This document shows, piece after piece, positions 37,697 to 47,000 of a DNA stretch of 64,000 bases. The stretch spans positions 2,418,001 through 2,482,000 of the forward strand of contig NZ_CP151803.1 of NCBI RefSeq assembly GCF_038446955.1, written 5' to 3'. Each line of letters begins with the position of its first letter. The stretch's first letter is position 1. The notes under the pieces are model-generated. The model was not told the DNA's origin, made no database searches, and saw only the letters and a list, made by a program, of their open reading frames with translations. The DNA comes from Pedobacter sp. FW305-3-2-15-E-R2A2. GTDB taxonomy: Bacteria; Bacteroidota; Bacteroidia; Sphingobacteriales; Sphingobacteriaceae. The position numbers and the translations under genes are program-made.

Positions 37697-38078
37697 GATT
37701 GCATGATGCCCTTTACTGGGCCCCAATCGTCAAGGGTTCAGGTCGTTCATCTGTTAAGCCACCCCGAGCCAAAGAAAGGAAAGCTGTCAAGGGAACGTGG
37801 AATAAATGGCATTGCGGGCAGGATAAGAGCGTTTATGCCGCGAAAGTCCCTTTACTGCTTTTCTTTCGAGGCTACCTTTGCTGTTACAGATGATCTAACG
37901 AACAAGCACTGCCTTTTATAGTACCGCTCCCTGCAAAAAACAAACAACAAAAACGGCCAAAAAACAAGGTTGGTGGATGAAAATCAAATCTATATCTTTG
38001 GTAGAGGAACGTTCTTTATAGCACTGAAAAAGTGCAACTGGTAAACTTCAGAAACGGCTAAAAAAATGCGGTAGCCTG

Positions 38079-38751
38079 TACGATTACGGGGCAAGGTTCT
38101 ATGATCCGGTAATTGGAAGGTGGAATGTGGTGGATCAGTTAGCTGATCATCCAAATCAAATTGATAAATCTCCTTATGCTTACGGATGGAATAATCCTGT
38201 AAATCTTACCGATCCTGATGGAAATTGCCCTGTTTGTCCGATAATAGCATATCACGCTTTAAGGTACGTAGCTGCTGCAGTGTTAGCTGGAGGAATAACG
38301 TATACTGTAACAAATGGGATTAAACAGTATACTAAAGGTAGGAATTACGAAGATTCATCTTCTGATGCCACGAGTCTGGCTAAACCCATATTAGTAGGTA
38401 TCAAAACTGAAAAAGCGCCCGAATCAGTTGCTGAGGAACCAGAACCAGCTGTTGAAAAAAGCTGAGAATCCTGGAAGATCGGGGAGGCAGCAAAGGCTTA
38501 AGGATGCAGTAAAAGATGACAAAGAAAGTTCTGCAAATAGAGGATGGATTAATCAAGAGCAGACTCAAATAGATCGAGGAAAGAGAAAAAATATAAGAAA
38601 TCCACCTGGAAAAGTGCTGGCTCACAAACGGGGGAAGGAAGCTGCAAAAGGATATGGCTATGAGCATTCCGATCTCCAAGATCAAGATTTGCATAGACTG
38701 CAGCATAAGTATGATAATAATGGTAAAAAGAATAAGGAAAGACCAAATTAG
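38079..38751 (+). pseudogene. orphan RHS tip with toxin-8-like domain, frameshifted at A6
   Basis: RHS homology again starts at [19 protein letters not shown] and passes through WNNPVNLTDPDGN into a tip with a hydrophobic stretch (YVAAAVLAGGITYTV). The frame ends at TGA 38463-38465 just after a run of six A (38455-38460). The neighbouring frame (38428-38751) continues with ENPGRSGRQQRLKD, NRGWINQEQTQIDRG, IRNPPGKVLAHKRG and LQDQDLHRLQHKYD, which fits the polymorphic toxin type 8 family. Removing one A joins them (VEKAENPGRS). The toxin is therefore off as read. The DUF2750 gene lies 5 bp downstream. Confidence 0.75.
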
Positions 38752-38756
38752 AACCT

Positions 38757-39140
38757 ATGATAACAAATGAAGAAATCTTAAATGTCTCTAAACTTGATGC
38801 ATTCAAAAGATATGGTTATTTTATAAAAAAGGTAGCCGATGAGGAGATGGTTTATACCCTATCTTTTGAAAATGAAATAGCAATTGCAGAAGTTAAAAAC
38901 AACAAATTGATTTCAATTTGGAGTGCGGCTGAATTTGCAAAAGAATGTGCTGTTCTAGAATGGGGAAACTATGATGTTGTTGAGTTTAGTTTGGATGAAT
39001 TTAAGGATAAGATAGGAGCTCTTGTTGCTAAGAATGGGTTTCTAATCAACGTTTTTTCGGTGGCCAATAAAACTGGATTTATAGTCAATTGGAGCGAACT
39101 TTGGAGAGATCTCGAAGAGGAGTTAGAACAATATGATTAA
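38757..39140 (+). CDS. DUF2750 protein, candidate immunity to the toxin-8-like tip
   Basis: A 127-residue protein of the DUF2750 type: KRYGYFIKKVADEEMVYTL (residues 18-36), ISIWSAAEFAKECAV (about 56-70) and VNWSELWRDLEEELEQ at the C-terminus. DUF2750 proteins are small cytoplasmic proteins seen next to polymorphic toxins. The start is 5 bp after the toxin's stop. A cytoplasmic location fits a nuclease-type toxin. A terminator follows 30 bp after its stop. Confidence 0.8.
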   Translation: MITNEEILNVSKLDAFKRYGYFIKKVADEEMVYTLSFENEIAIAEVKNNKLISIWSAAEFAKECAVLEWGNYDVVEFSLDEFKDKIGALVAKNGFLINVFSVANKTGFIVNWSELWRDLEEELEQYD

Positions 39141-39170
39141 TGTAGAACTCATTTAAGTAAAATGAAGAAT

Positions 39171-39206
39171 CAAAGCCTAACTTTTTACAGTTAGGCTTTG
39201 TTGTTT
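39171..39206. terminator. bidirectional terminator
   Basis: CAAAGCCTAAC (39171-39181) pairs perfectly with 39190-39200 and is followed by TTGTTT. It separates the convergent DUF2750 and XRE genes and closes the RHS region. Confidence 0.85.
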
Positions 39207-39555
39207 ACTGGTTATATTCTTTTCTGGTATTGGCATCACGGATAAAGGCATCAATAATGGCTATCAGATGAGACTTGTCATCATCAGAAAGCCCTTCTAT
39301 CTGTTGCATCCGCTTAACTGTTCTTTTGTCAAAGGAAGCATTGGTACTTTCTCCTCCCAGATAATCCAGCGTAACTTCAAAGGCTTGTGCGATCTTTTTA
39401 GCCACCTCAATAGAAGGCACAGCCTCTTCACGTTCGTATTTACCTATCATTACCCTTGAAATGCAGCTTTTGGTAGCCAGGTCGCTTTGTGACCAGCCTC
39501 TCTGATCCCTTAAATCTGATAAAGAAAGAAGTACTGCGGATGCGGGGTCTTTCAA
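39205..39555 (-). CDS. XRE-family DNA-binding protein, uncertain start
   Basis: A helix-turn-helix regulator: LRDQRGWSQSDLATKSCISR and VMIGKYEREEAVPSIEVAKK are the HTH_3 core, followed by DYLGGE and a C-terminal helix (HLIAIIDAFIRDANTRK). No ATG precedes the domain; the frame runs back to TTG 39648, and TTG 39555 is the likeliest start from alignment of the HTH. The 5' end abuts an unrelated plus-strand frame, so the N-terminus may have been trimmed by recombination. Such regulators are often phage- or element-derived; its target is unknown. Confidence 0.7.
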   Translation of the reverse strand: MKDPASAVLLSLSDLRDQRGWSQSDLATKSCISRVMIGKYEREEAVPSIEVAKKIAQAFEVTLDYLGGESTNASFDKRTVKRMQQIEGLSDDDKSHLIAIIDAFIRDANTRKEYNQ

Positions 39556-39777
39556 TATGTACAGATGTTTTTTTGAGATATGATGATCACACCTTAATTT
39601 TTGACGAGCTGGAAAAAATCGAGATCGAAAGATCTGCTGTTCTTCCAACAGCAGATTTTAGAAAACTTTTTGACAGTATAAAAGTCGCTTCAGACAAGCG
39701 GTTTCATGAGATTACTTTTAATATAAAAGAAGGAGAATATGATCGTAAATAGGTAAGGAAAAATACTTAAATACGAA

Positions 39778-40185
39778 TTAAGCCTCAATAATGTCGTAAA
39801 CCAATACCTTGCTCCACAGATGGCTGCAGTTTTTTATAAATTCAAGGTGTATCGGATGGGTCTGGTAAATCGCCTGTCCCTCAAGATCCTTAAAGAATAA
39901 CAATTCAGATACGCTCCAACTGCTGTCTATGACGTCACGTTTTTCTGTGCCGGCCACTATTCCTACATGAATATCTTTAATGGTTTCTATTTTTGATAAG
40001 GTCTTTATGCCTTTAATCAATTGATCACGGTCAGCCTGGGAATCCGGATTTTTTAACCAGAAGAATACATGATGTACTATTGGATATATTTTGTTGTTAC
40101 CTGATAGTGGCATCGCCGATGCTGCAGTTCCAACTGCAATGGCTGCAGCTGTTCCAAGAAATTTTCTCCGGTTGGGCTTTTTCAT
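39778..40185 (-). CDS. Dabb-domain protein with Tat-type signal
   Basis: A 135-residue protein. The N-terminus has a twin-arginine motif (NRRKFLGTAAAIAVG), then a stress-responsive alpha/beta-barrel (Dabb) domain: IVHHVFFWLKNP, DIHVGIVAGTEKR, SWSVSELLFFKD and QTHPIHLEFI. Dabb proteins are small dimeric barrels; most have no defined substrate. The ATG at 40185 is chosen over an in-frame GTG at 40191. It is a single gene. Confidence 0.85.
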   Translation of the reverse strand: MKKPNRRKFLGTAAAIAVGTAASAMPLSGNNKIYPIVHHVFFWLKNPDSQADRDQLIKGIKTLSKIETIKDIHVGIVAGTEKRDVIDSSWSVSELLFFKDLEGQAIYQTHPIHLEFIKNCSHLWSKVLVYDIIEA

Positions 40186-40476
40186 AAACACAAAATAGAA
40201 AAAAGAACCTGTCTGTCCAAGGTAATTATCACATTGTCTGTTTTTCCATCTAAAATAATTGGATTTGAATTTTAACTCATCCGTTATTCACGTATAAATC
40301 AGAAAATTATTTTTTCTAAAATATGCTTAGTACGGCATTTTACGTACATTATGTGTATATTTTTGATTAAAATTATAATTATTTATCATTTTTGTTGGTA
40401 ATTGGAATGATTGTTGGGTTGGGGAACTACAACTGTATTGGAGCAAAATGCTGTACTACAGTAATTAACGATCATT

Positions 40477-42300
40477 ATGGAAAACGACTTAACCAAGGAA
40501 ATCAGTATAGGTGATAAACGTATACTGCATTTTAGTTCATTTACCCTTCAACAGCGCTTTAATGCGCATCATTACTTTGAACTTAGATTTAAACACGATC
40601 AGCTGGGTGCTCCCGGATTGATCAGTCTGGACTCCAGCCGCGACTTCGTCGGACAAACCCTTACTGCATCATTTGGATACGATCCTGCTAAAATGCAGAA
40701 GTTTTCAGGGATGGTGACGAAAGTAGAGCTGGCACAGAGTAATGGTTATCATGGAATTTTGATCGTTAGTGGATATAGTCCGACTATTTTAATAGACAGA
40801 GGTCCGGATTTAGGTTCTTACCTGGATAAAGACCTGAATTCGATCGTTAAACTGGCCACCAAAGATACGCCTGCCAATGACCTGAGGATTGTAGCAAATG
40901 CTTCCAGAAGTAGTTCCATTGATTATGTCATTCAATATAGAGAGAGTGATTTCGATTTTTTAAACAGATTGAGCGGAGAATATCATGAATGGTTTTTCTA
41001 TGATGGGGAGAACCTCAACTTTGGAAAACCGGACGAACAGAAGGAAGTGGCTTTGTTTTACGGAAGAGATGTCCAGAGCTTACAATATGCGATGGAAGTT
41101 GCACCGATCAAAAACAAGCGCTTTGCCTATAATCCGAAACAAGATCAGATGCTCGAGAGCGAAAGCACCGGGCAGGCCAATGGTAGACCTGATTTGGTTC
41201 ATGCGATCAATGCTTCCAATTCGATGTACAGCAAGACTTTTAATCAACCTTCACTAATCCGGGTAGACAATGGCAGTGATATTAAATCCCTGGTAGATAA
41301 CGAGGAAAAGGCAAACATCAGCGGACTGCTAAAAATAAATGCCAATGGCGACAATCCGGAAGTAGGGATTGGCAGCATTGCTGAAGTAAGTATGAGTTTG
41401 AAACAAGGCCTGGATTTTTCGGCCCAGAGTCTGGGGAAATTTCTAATTACTTCCGTACACCATATTATAGATGAACGTGGTCATTATAACAACTCTTTTG
41501 AAGGGATAGTATCGACGACAGAACGCGTTGCTTTCAGGAATTACGATCGTCCAAATCCGGATATGCAATTGGCCGATGTGGTAGACAACAATGATCCACA
41601 AGGCCAGGGACGGATTAAAGTGAAGTTCAAATGGCAATGTCAGACGAACGATCAAACGGAATGGCTGAGGGTCGTAACCCCTGATGCCGGTGGGAGTGAA
41701 AAGGTGAGTAAGAACAGGGGTTTTGTGTTTATACCGGAAGTAGGTGACCAGGTATTGGTTGCTTTTGAAGAAGGTAATATTGCCCGTCCCCTGGTGATGG
41801 GAAGTGTATTCCATGGTAAAACGGGAAGCGGTGGCAGCAGCAGCAATAACACGAAAAGCCTGACCTCCAAAAGCGGACATACCGTTCAGCTGGATGATGG
41901 TGGTGGGATGACAATAAAAGATAAAGATGACAACCTGATCATACTGGATGGCGCAGGTAATATTTCAATGCACAGTAAAATCAGCATCACCATTTCCTGT
42001 GGAGAAGGGGAAAGTGCGGCAAGTGCAATCACTTTAGATAAAGAGGGTAACATTGCTATCAAATCTAAAAACATAGTGGCTTTAGGTTCGGAACTGGTCT
42101 CTATGGGCTCTGGTTCTGGGGATGAGAAATCTTTCTCCGGATCCGGGTTTTCTTTGGATCCTGAAAATGTTACTATTGGCGCAAAAACAAAGCTCAGTAT
42201 GGTTGGGGGCAAGAGCCTTGAAGCCAGTTCTGAAGGTCCTGTGATGATTCAGGCCAAAGGCGAAACAATCGTTCAGGGCGCAAAAGTAAACATCAACTAG
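40477..42300 (+). CDS. vgrG: VgrG, type VI secretion spike
   Basis: A 607-residue VgrG. The N-terminal gp27-like part (LQQRFNAHHYFELRFKHDQ; YRESDFDFLNRLSGEYHEWF) is followed by the gp5-like OB domain (DPQGQGRIKVKFKWQ; TPDAGGSEKVSKNRGFVFIPEVGDQVLVAFE, described by ends) near 370-440, and a C-terminal beta-helix (GHTVQLDDGGGMTIKDKDDN to the end). It tips the T6SS tube. It is the first gene of an operon with an adaptor, a lipoprotein, an RHS effector and immunity; the next start is 4 bp after its stop. No other T6SS genes are in the window. Confidence 0.95.
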   Translation: MENDLTKEISIGDKRILHFSSFTLQQRFNAHHYFELRFKHDQLGAPGLISLDSSRDFVGQTLTASFGYDPAKMQKFSGMVTKVELAQSNGYHGILIVSGYSPTILIDRGPDLGSYLDKDLNSIVKLATKDTPANDLRIVANASRSSSIDYVIQYRESDFDFLNRLSGEYHEWFFYDGENLNFGKPDEQKEVALFYGRDVQSLQYAMEVAPIKNKRFAYNPKQDQMLESESTGQANGRPDLVHAINASNSMYSKTFNQPSLIRVDNGSDIKSLVDNEEKANISGLLKINANGDNPEVGIGSIAEVSMSLKQGLDFSAQSLGKFLITSVHHIIDERGHYNNSFEGIVSTTERVAFRNYDRPNPDMQLADVVDNNDPQGQGRIKVKFKWQCQTNDQTEWLRVVTPDAGGSEKVSKNRGFVFIPEVGDQVLVAFEEGNIARPLVMGSVFHGKTGSGGSSSNNTKSLTSKSGHTVQLDDGGGMTIKDKDDNLIILDGAGNISMHSKISITISCGEGESAASAITLDKEGNIAIKSKNIVALGSELVSMGSGSGDEKSFSGSGFSLDPENVTIGAKTKLSMVGGKSLEASSEGPVMIQAKGETIVQGAKVNIN

Positions 42301-42304
42301 ACGC

Positions 42305-43645
42305 ATGGAGAATAACGCGATCATGCAGCGGGTGATGATGCTTTCTGAAATGTGGACCGAATCGCTGACCAAGAACCCTAAAGTAAGTGTGTTTGCCTGG
42401 GTTGGCGCTTCTTCAGTTGAGTTTAAAACAATAAAAGGGTTTGTGATGTACCAGACTTCCTTAGAAAAAACACTGCAGGATACGGTGTTGTGCTTGTCGC
42501 AACCCTTTGAACCAGAGCTGCAGTTATATGGAGATCGGATCACAACTGACCTGCAGAATTATTTTAGGGAATGGAATAAAGACCCATCGCTCACAGAGGT
42601 GACCGGAAAGATAGAATGGGAGGCGCAATCGATCACAGAACAGGGGACTGAAGCGACGTTATTTGCGGAGAACATCAATAAGCTGGCTAAAGCATTAAAA
42701 GTGACTGGGCGTCCTGAAAAGCTGGTTCTGGCGCTATTTCCAAGTGCGCTGACGGATGTGAAGGCTTTTAGTAACTGGATAGAACTGTTGATGAATGCAG
42801 GGATTTCGGATAGTGTCCGGATCATGTTGTATGAATCGAGGGACTCCATGTATTTTAAAGGCCTTTCCAAAAAGAAGGAAGAAGAATTTAAATATCTCCA
42901 GCCTGATCTGGACATCGCAGGTGCAATGAATCAGATTCTGGAAGAGACGAAGGCGAAAAAAGGGACAGAAGAAGAAAAAGATATGGTGAGCTTTCAGCAG
43001 GCGCTGATCAAGATGAATGAGGCGATTGGCTATAGTGATGAAGAAGATGTTCGTTATTATGGAAATGTCTGTCTGAAGTTGGCTAAAAAATATGAATGGC
43101 AGCCTCAGATAGCACTAGTTCATTTTTTTGAGCATACTTTTTACGCCTCAGTGCAAAAGGCAAAAGAAGCCCATCAGGCAATTGATAAAGCAATTGCGAT
43201 CACTGCTAAGGCTGCAGAAAAAGAGAAGGAGCAACATGACCAGACGCAATACCAGTATTACATTGCCAAAGGCAACTTGTATTTCATGAGTAAGGAGTTT
43301 GAACAGGCTGCTGCGGTTTACAGGAAAAGCCTGGAACTCGACAGAGCTGGCGCAAACCCGATGATGTTAGCCGGAATCCATCAGATGCTGGGGAACAGTC
43401 TGCGAAAATACGCTACTAAAACGGAGGCCAGAACTTGCTTTAGCGAGGGATGGCAGTTGTTAAGTAACGAAGGTGATGACGCACTAAAAGAGAATACAAT
43501 GGCTATGTTTTATGCAAAAGACATGCTCAGCGTTGCTGATCAGGAAATGCTGAATACCTATACGCCGATACTGAATCAGTTGTGGGGAAACAACTGGAAA
43601 AATAACCTGACCGATCAATATGACCAACTCAATAAAACTAAATAA
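42305..43645 (+). CDS. TPR-type adaptor/chaperone of the T6SS cargo operon
   Basis: A 446-residue protein without signal peptide. The N-terminal half is alpha/beta (VSVFAWVGASSVEFKTIKGF; PEKLVLALFPSALTDVKAF). The C-terminal half has tetratricopeptide-like helices (YYIAKGNLYFMSKEFEQAA, AVYRKSLELD, HQMLGNSLRKYATKTEA). Genes of this type lie between vgrG and RHS effectors in Bacteroidota T6SS loci and are thought to load the effector on VgrG. I recognise no named family. The next gene begins 1 nt after its stop. The role is inference from position. Confidence 0.65.
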   Translation: MENNAIMQRVMMLSEMWTESLTKNPKVSVFAWVGASSVEFKTIKGFVMYQTSLEKTLQDTVLCLSQPFEPELQLYGDRITTDLQNYFREWNKDPSLTEVTGKIEWEAQSITEQGTEATLFAENINKLAKALKVTGRPEKLVLALFPSALTDVKAFSNWIELLMNAGISDSVRIMLYESRDSMYFKGLSKKKEEEFKYLQPDLDIAGAMNQILEETKAKKGTEEEKDMVSFQQALIKMNEAIGYSDEEDVRYYGNVCLKLAKKYEWQPQIALVHFFEHTFYASVQKAKEAHQAIDKAIAITAKAAEKEKEQHDQTQYQYYIAKGNLYFMSKEFEQAAAVYRKSLELDRAGANPMMLAGIHQMLGNSLRKYATKTEARTCFSEGWQLLSNEGDDALKENTMAMFYAKDMLSVADQEMLNTYTPILNQLWGNNWKNNLTDQYDQLNKTK

Positions 43646-43646
43646 G

Positions 43647-43985
43647 ATGAATAATAACGGAATCATGTGGCTTGCAGCCATCTTCATCATCATATCTCTG
43701 ACTTACACCGGTTGTAGCTATTTACAGAAAGACAATGCGGAGAAAGAAAAATACAAAAACTATGTTGCTGCAAAGGCAGTAATAGATCAGAAATTGCCGG
43801 AACGTGTAACCCGTTATGGAGCAAAACAGGCAAGATATAACATCACGATTACAGATGCCAAAGGAGAGAAAATTATCCGCTTTAATTGCGAGCTGGGGGG
43901 CAGCCTGAAGGAAAAAGATACGGTAACTGTGTACTACGATCCGAATGATCCAAATGGCAGTGAAGTGACGACTAAAAGACCATAA
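43647..43985 (+). CDS. small lipoprotein, DUF3592-like
   Basis: A 112-residue protein with a signal segment and lipobox-like TYTGCSY (Cys near residue 21), then a small beta-rich domain (ARYNITITDAKGEKIIRFN; DTVTVYYDPNDPNGSEV) like DUF3592. It lies inside the T6SS cargo operon. ATG 43647 follows the adaptor's TAA by 1 nt; the ATG at 43620 is inside that gene and less likely. Its role in the operon is not known; it could help export or assembly. Confidence 0.75.
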   Translation: MNNNGIMWLAAIFIIISLTYTGCSYLQKDNAEKEKYKNYVAAKAVIDQKLPERVTRYGAKQARYNITITDAKGEKIIRFNCELGGSLKEKDTVTVYYDPNDPNGSEVTTKRP

Positions 43986-44009
43986 TCCCCCAAACCAAAA
44001 CTTACAATT

Positions 44010-47000
44010 ATGGCATTTAAGATAGTAAATGATCCCATCGTACCGGCTGCACCCGTAGATCCAAAACCGGCAGCAAAGCATTTTGACATCGTCCTGGGTC
44101 TTGATTTTCATGTGCTGAAAGTACCATGGCCAATCACGCCTTGTCCAATCACACCTTTTGCGGCATTGGTTTTCGATCCAATGGATTATATCCATTTTAC
44201 GGTTCCGGCGATGCCGGTGTATACGGATGATGGATTTACAATTGCCAAGGATGTTCCTTTGGGCGGGACGGTACTAATTAACGATTGCTACCGGGGTGCC
44301 GCACAAAGTGCCTTATGGGGAATGCCTTCGGTGCCTCCATTGATGGGGAAATTGAAAGGTTTGGGAAAAGCGGTGAAAGCATTGAATCTTTTGCATTCGG
44401 TGATTCCTCACCCTTTGTTTCTATTGCCAAAGTTTTTTCATCCGCATGAAGGGCAGCTTTCGCACGGGAGCAATACGGTAATTACCCAGGGAATGTATCA
44501 AAGTACATTTCTATGCAGGGCATATTCTTGTCAGGATGTAGGAAAGATCTTGCTGAATAATCCTACAGGGGGATTTTACCTGAATTTCTTAACGGCAGTC
44601 ATGGTGGTGTTGCCATTGGGTAAACCGGTGATTGTGGGCGGACCGAAAGTCGAACAAGAATTAAAGCTGGCCGATCTGATCAATAGTCTGATGTTGATGG
44701 GGCTGATGCATGGGTTAAAGTTTGCGGTTAAAATGTTAGGTAAACTGCTGACCAAACTGATGGCCAAGATAGAAGCTAAGTTTCCAGGTTTTAAGAAATA
44801 TAGGGCTGCGGTACAACCTTATGTCTGTAAGTATCTTGGTGAACCAGTGGATGCTGCAAGTGGACACATGGCGAGTTATTTAGACGGATTTACGTTGCCA
44901 GGGCCAATTCCTTTTGTGTGGGAAGCAAATTATTACAGCGATAGCAATTATGATGGGCCGTTAGGTAAGAATATTTACCATAGTTACGACATCACACTAA
45001 TGGTGGATGGTGAAGATGCTATGGTGATCATGAATGATACTGCCGGGAGGCCAGTGGTGTTTCCGGTTCTTCAGCCAGGGACCAGTTTCTATAATCCGAT
45101 GGAGAAATATGAACTGCACCGGGATGAGAAAGGAGAGTATTTTGTGAGTCATAAGGATGGCTTGTATTATTACTTTAATGGGCCATTACAGGGAAGCAAT
45201 GGACATGGTAATCTGAGGAGCATTGTGAACCGCAATGGTTTTGCGATCCGTTTTACTTACAATCATAAGGGACAACTGACCCAGATTAAGGATAGCGCGG
45301 ACAGGTTGATTACGGTAGAAAGCAATGAGGAAGGGTTGATCAGCGCATTGAAATTGCCAAATCCTGCATTGGGAAATAGCGGGAGTAGCTTTGATGCGGT
45401 TCGCTATACTTATACCAAAGAAGGTAATTTAAATGGCTTGTATAATGCGGAAGGATATTTGAATCGTTTCGCCTGGAAAGACAGGTACATTATTGCGCGC
45501 AGGTTTAATGATGGAACGGTCTTTACTTTTGAATATGATAAGGTGGGAAGGTGTACAGCTGCGCTTGGACCTGATGGTCTTTTCAGTTATACTTTTGTTT
45601 ATCTGGAGGGACATACGATTGCGACAAATAGCTTGGGGCATAGTAAAGATTATTATCATCAGGGAGGAATTGTAACCAAGATTGTGAATAGCTTAGGTGG
45701 TGAGCAGCTGTTTACTTATGATGATTGTTTTAACCTGATTGCGGAGAGTAATGAGGTGGGAGTAGCGACGACATATGCGTATGATGATAAAGGGAATCTG
45801 ATTTCTATTAATCTGCCTGGACAGGGGGAGTTGGCAATAAAATATAGTACACAGAATAAACCTCTGGAGACGACACTTCCTAATGGAGGTGTATGGAGTT
45901 ATGAGTACGATGATATGGGTAACTTATTGAAGCGTACGAATCCATTGGGGGCATCAATAAGTTATATATATAATAATGACGGTCTTGTCCAAAATATTAT
46001 AAATGCTTTAGGTCAAGTAACACAATTCAGGTATGACAGGGAATATAATCTTGCCTTGGGAGAATTACCGAATCGACGGAGAGTAACATTTTATTATGAT
46101 GCATTAGGTCGATGTATTGAGATAAAGGACCCTTTAGGTAATACACAATATCGGAAATATAATCTTTTAGGCAAGGTGACTGAAGTGAATCTGGATGGTA
46201 ACTTACAACATCTGGTTTATGATAGTAGGGGTAACATAATTGAAATAAAAGATAAATATTATAAGGTTAATTTAGAGCGTAATTTCTTTGGAAATGTGAT
46301 CAGAAGGAGCGAAGCAGGAGTAAGTATTAACTTTGTTTATGATAAAGAAGGTCAGCTTAATTCAGTAATTAATGAGCATGATGAGCGATACACCTTAGAG
46401 TTGGATAGCGAAGGAAATGTGGTTGTTGAAATAGGATTTGATGGTCTTAAAAAGCATTATACACGTAATTCTTCGGGACAAGTTGTGCAATTACAACGTC
46501 CAAATGGTCATGTAGATGCCTACGAATATAATAGTGCCGGAAAATTAATAACTCTTCTGCATCGTACAGATGGCAGTTGCGAAAACTATGGCTATGATAA
46601 TATGGGTAAACTAGTTAACGCTACAAACCAACATGCAGAGATAGAATTAGTGAGGGATTTGATGGGGCGGGTGGTACAAGAGAGCTGTAATGATCATTGG
46701 ATTAGCAGTATTTATAACCTATTAGGACAGCGCACAGATCTGACGAGTAGTTTAGGTGCCAATGTTCAGATGAATTATGATGAGGCTATGAGCATGCTGG
46801 AAAGTATAGAGGCTAATGGCTGGCAGGCAACATTCAGGCGTAACCAAGAAGGGCAGGTCTTACAAAGAGACTCAACCGGAGGTGTACATGAATATTTTGA
46901 CTACGATCAAACTGGCAACCTTATTCAGCAAAGTATCAAAAAAGATAAACGTTCCGTTTACCAAAGAAAATATACATGGGATGGGGAGCAACTTGTTGGA

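Larger units (their letters stand above)
34700..37930 (+). mobile_element. decayed mobile element with paired tyrosine recombinases
   Basis: From within the fused remnant (about 34700) to about 37930 the base composition is clearly richer in GC than the RHS DNA on both sides. It carries a primase-like remnant, two adjacent tyrosine recombinase genes and a 650-bp noncoding end full of inverted repeats. It interrupts an RHS toxin array: immunity remnant on its left, orphan tip on its right. The exact ends are not visible; I see no clear target duplication. It may be a relative of elements that use two small integrases in tandem. Confidence 0.6.
37268..38060. other. noncoding end of the mobile element
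   Basis: About 650 bp (37268-37920) of GC-rich DNA, then AT-rich sequence to the orphan tip. No ORF looks like a protein. It contains at least three inverted repeats (37385-37460, 37629-37696, and GCAGTGC/GCACTGC near 37563-37616). This is the kind of structured end that recombinases bind, or that folds as single strand. From about 37935 the sequence becomes AT-rich and has no clear feature until the RHS tip at 38079. Confidence 0.5.

Noticed and set aside
37291..37921. Frames in the noncoding end of the mobile element (both strands)
   Set aside because: They overlap each other and inverted repeats, and none has a recognisable domain.
39489..39752. 87-codon plus-strand frame opposite the XRE gene
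   Set aside because: The first part is antisense to the XRE coding region; only the last 60 codons look protein-like, and no start or family is visible.
41443..41880. 145-codon minus-strand frame inside vgrG
   Set aside because: Shadow frame of a firmly identified gene.
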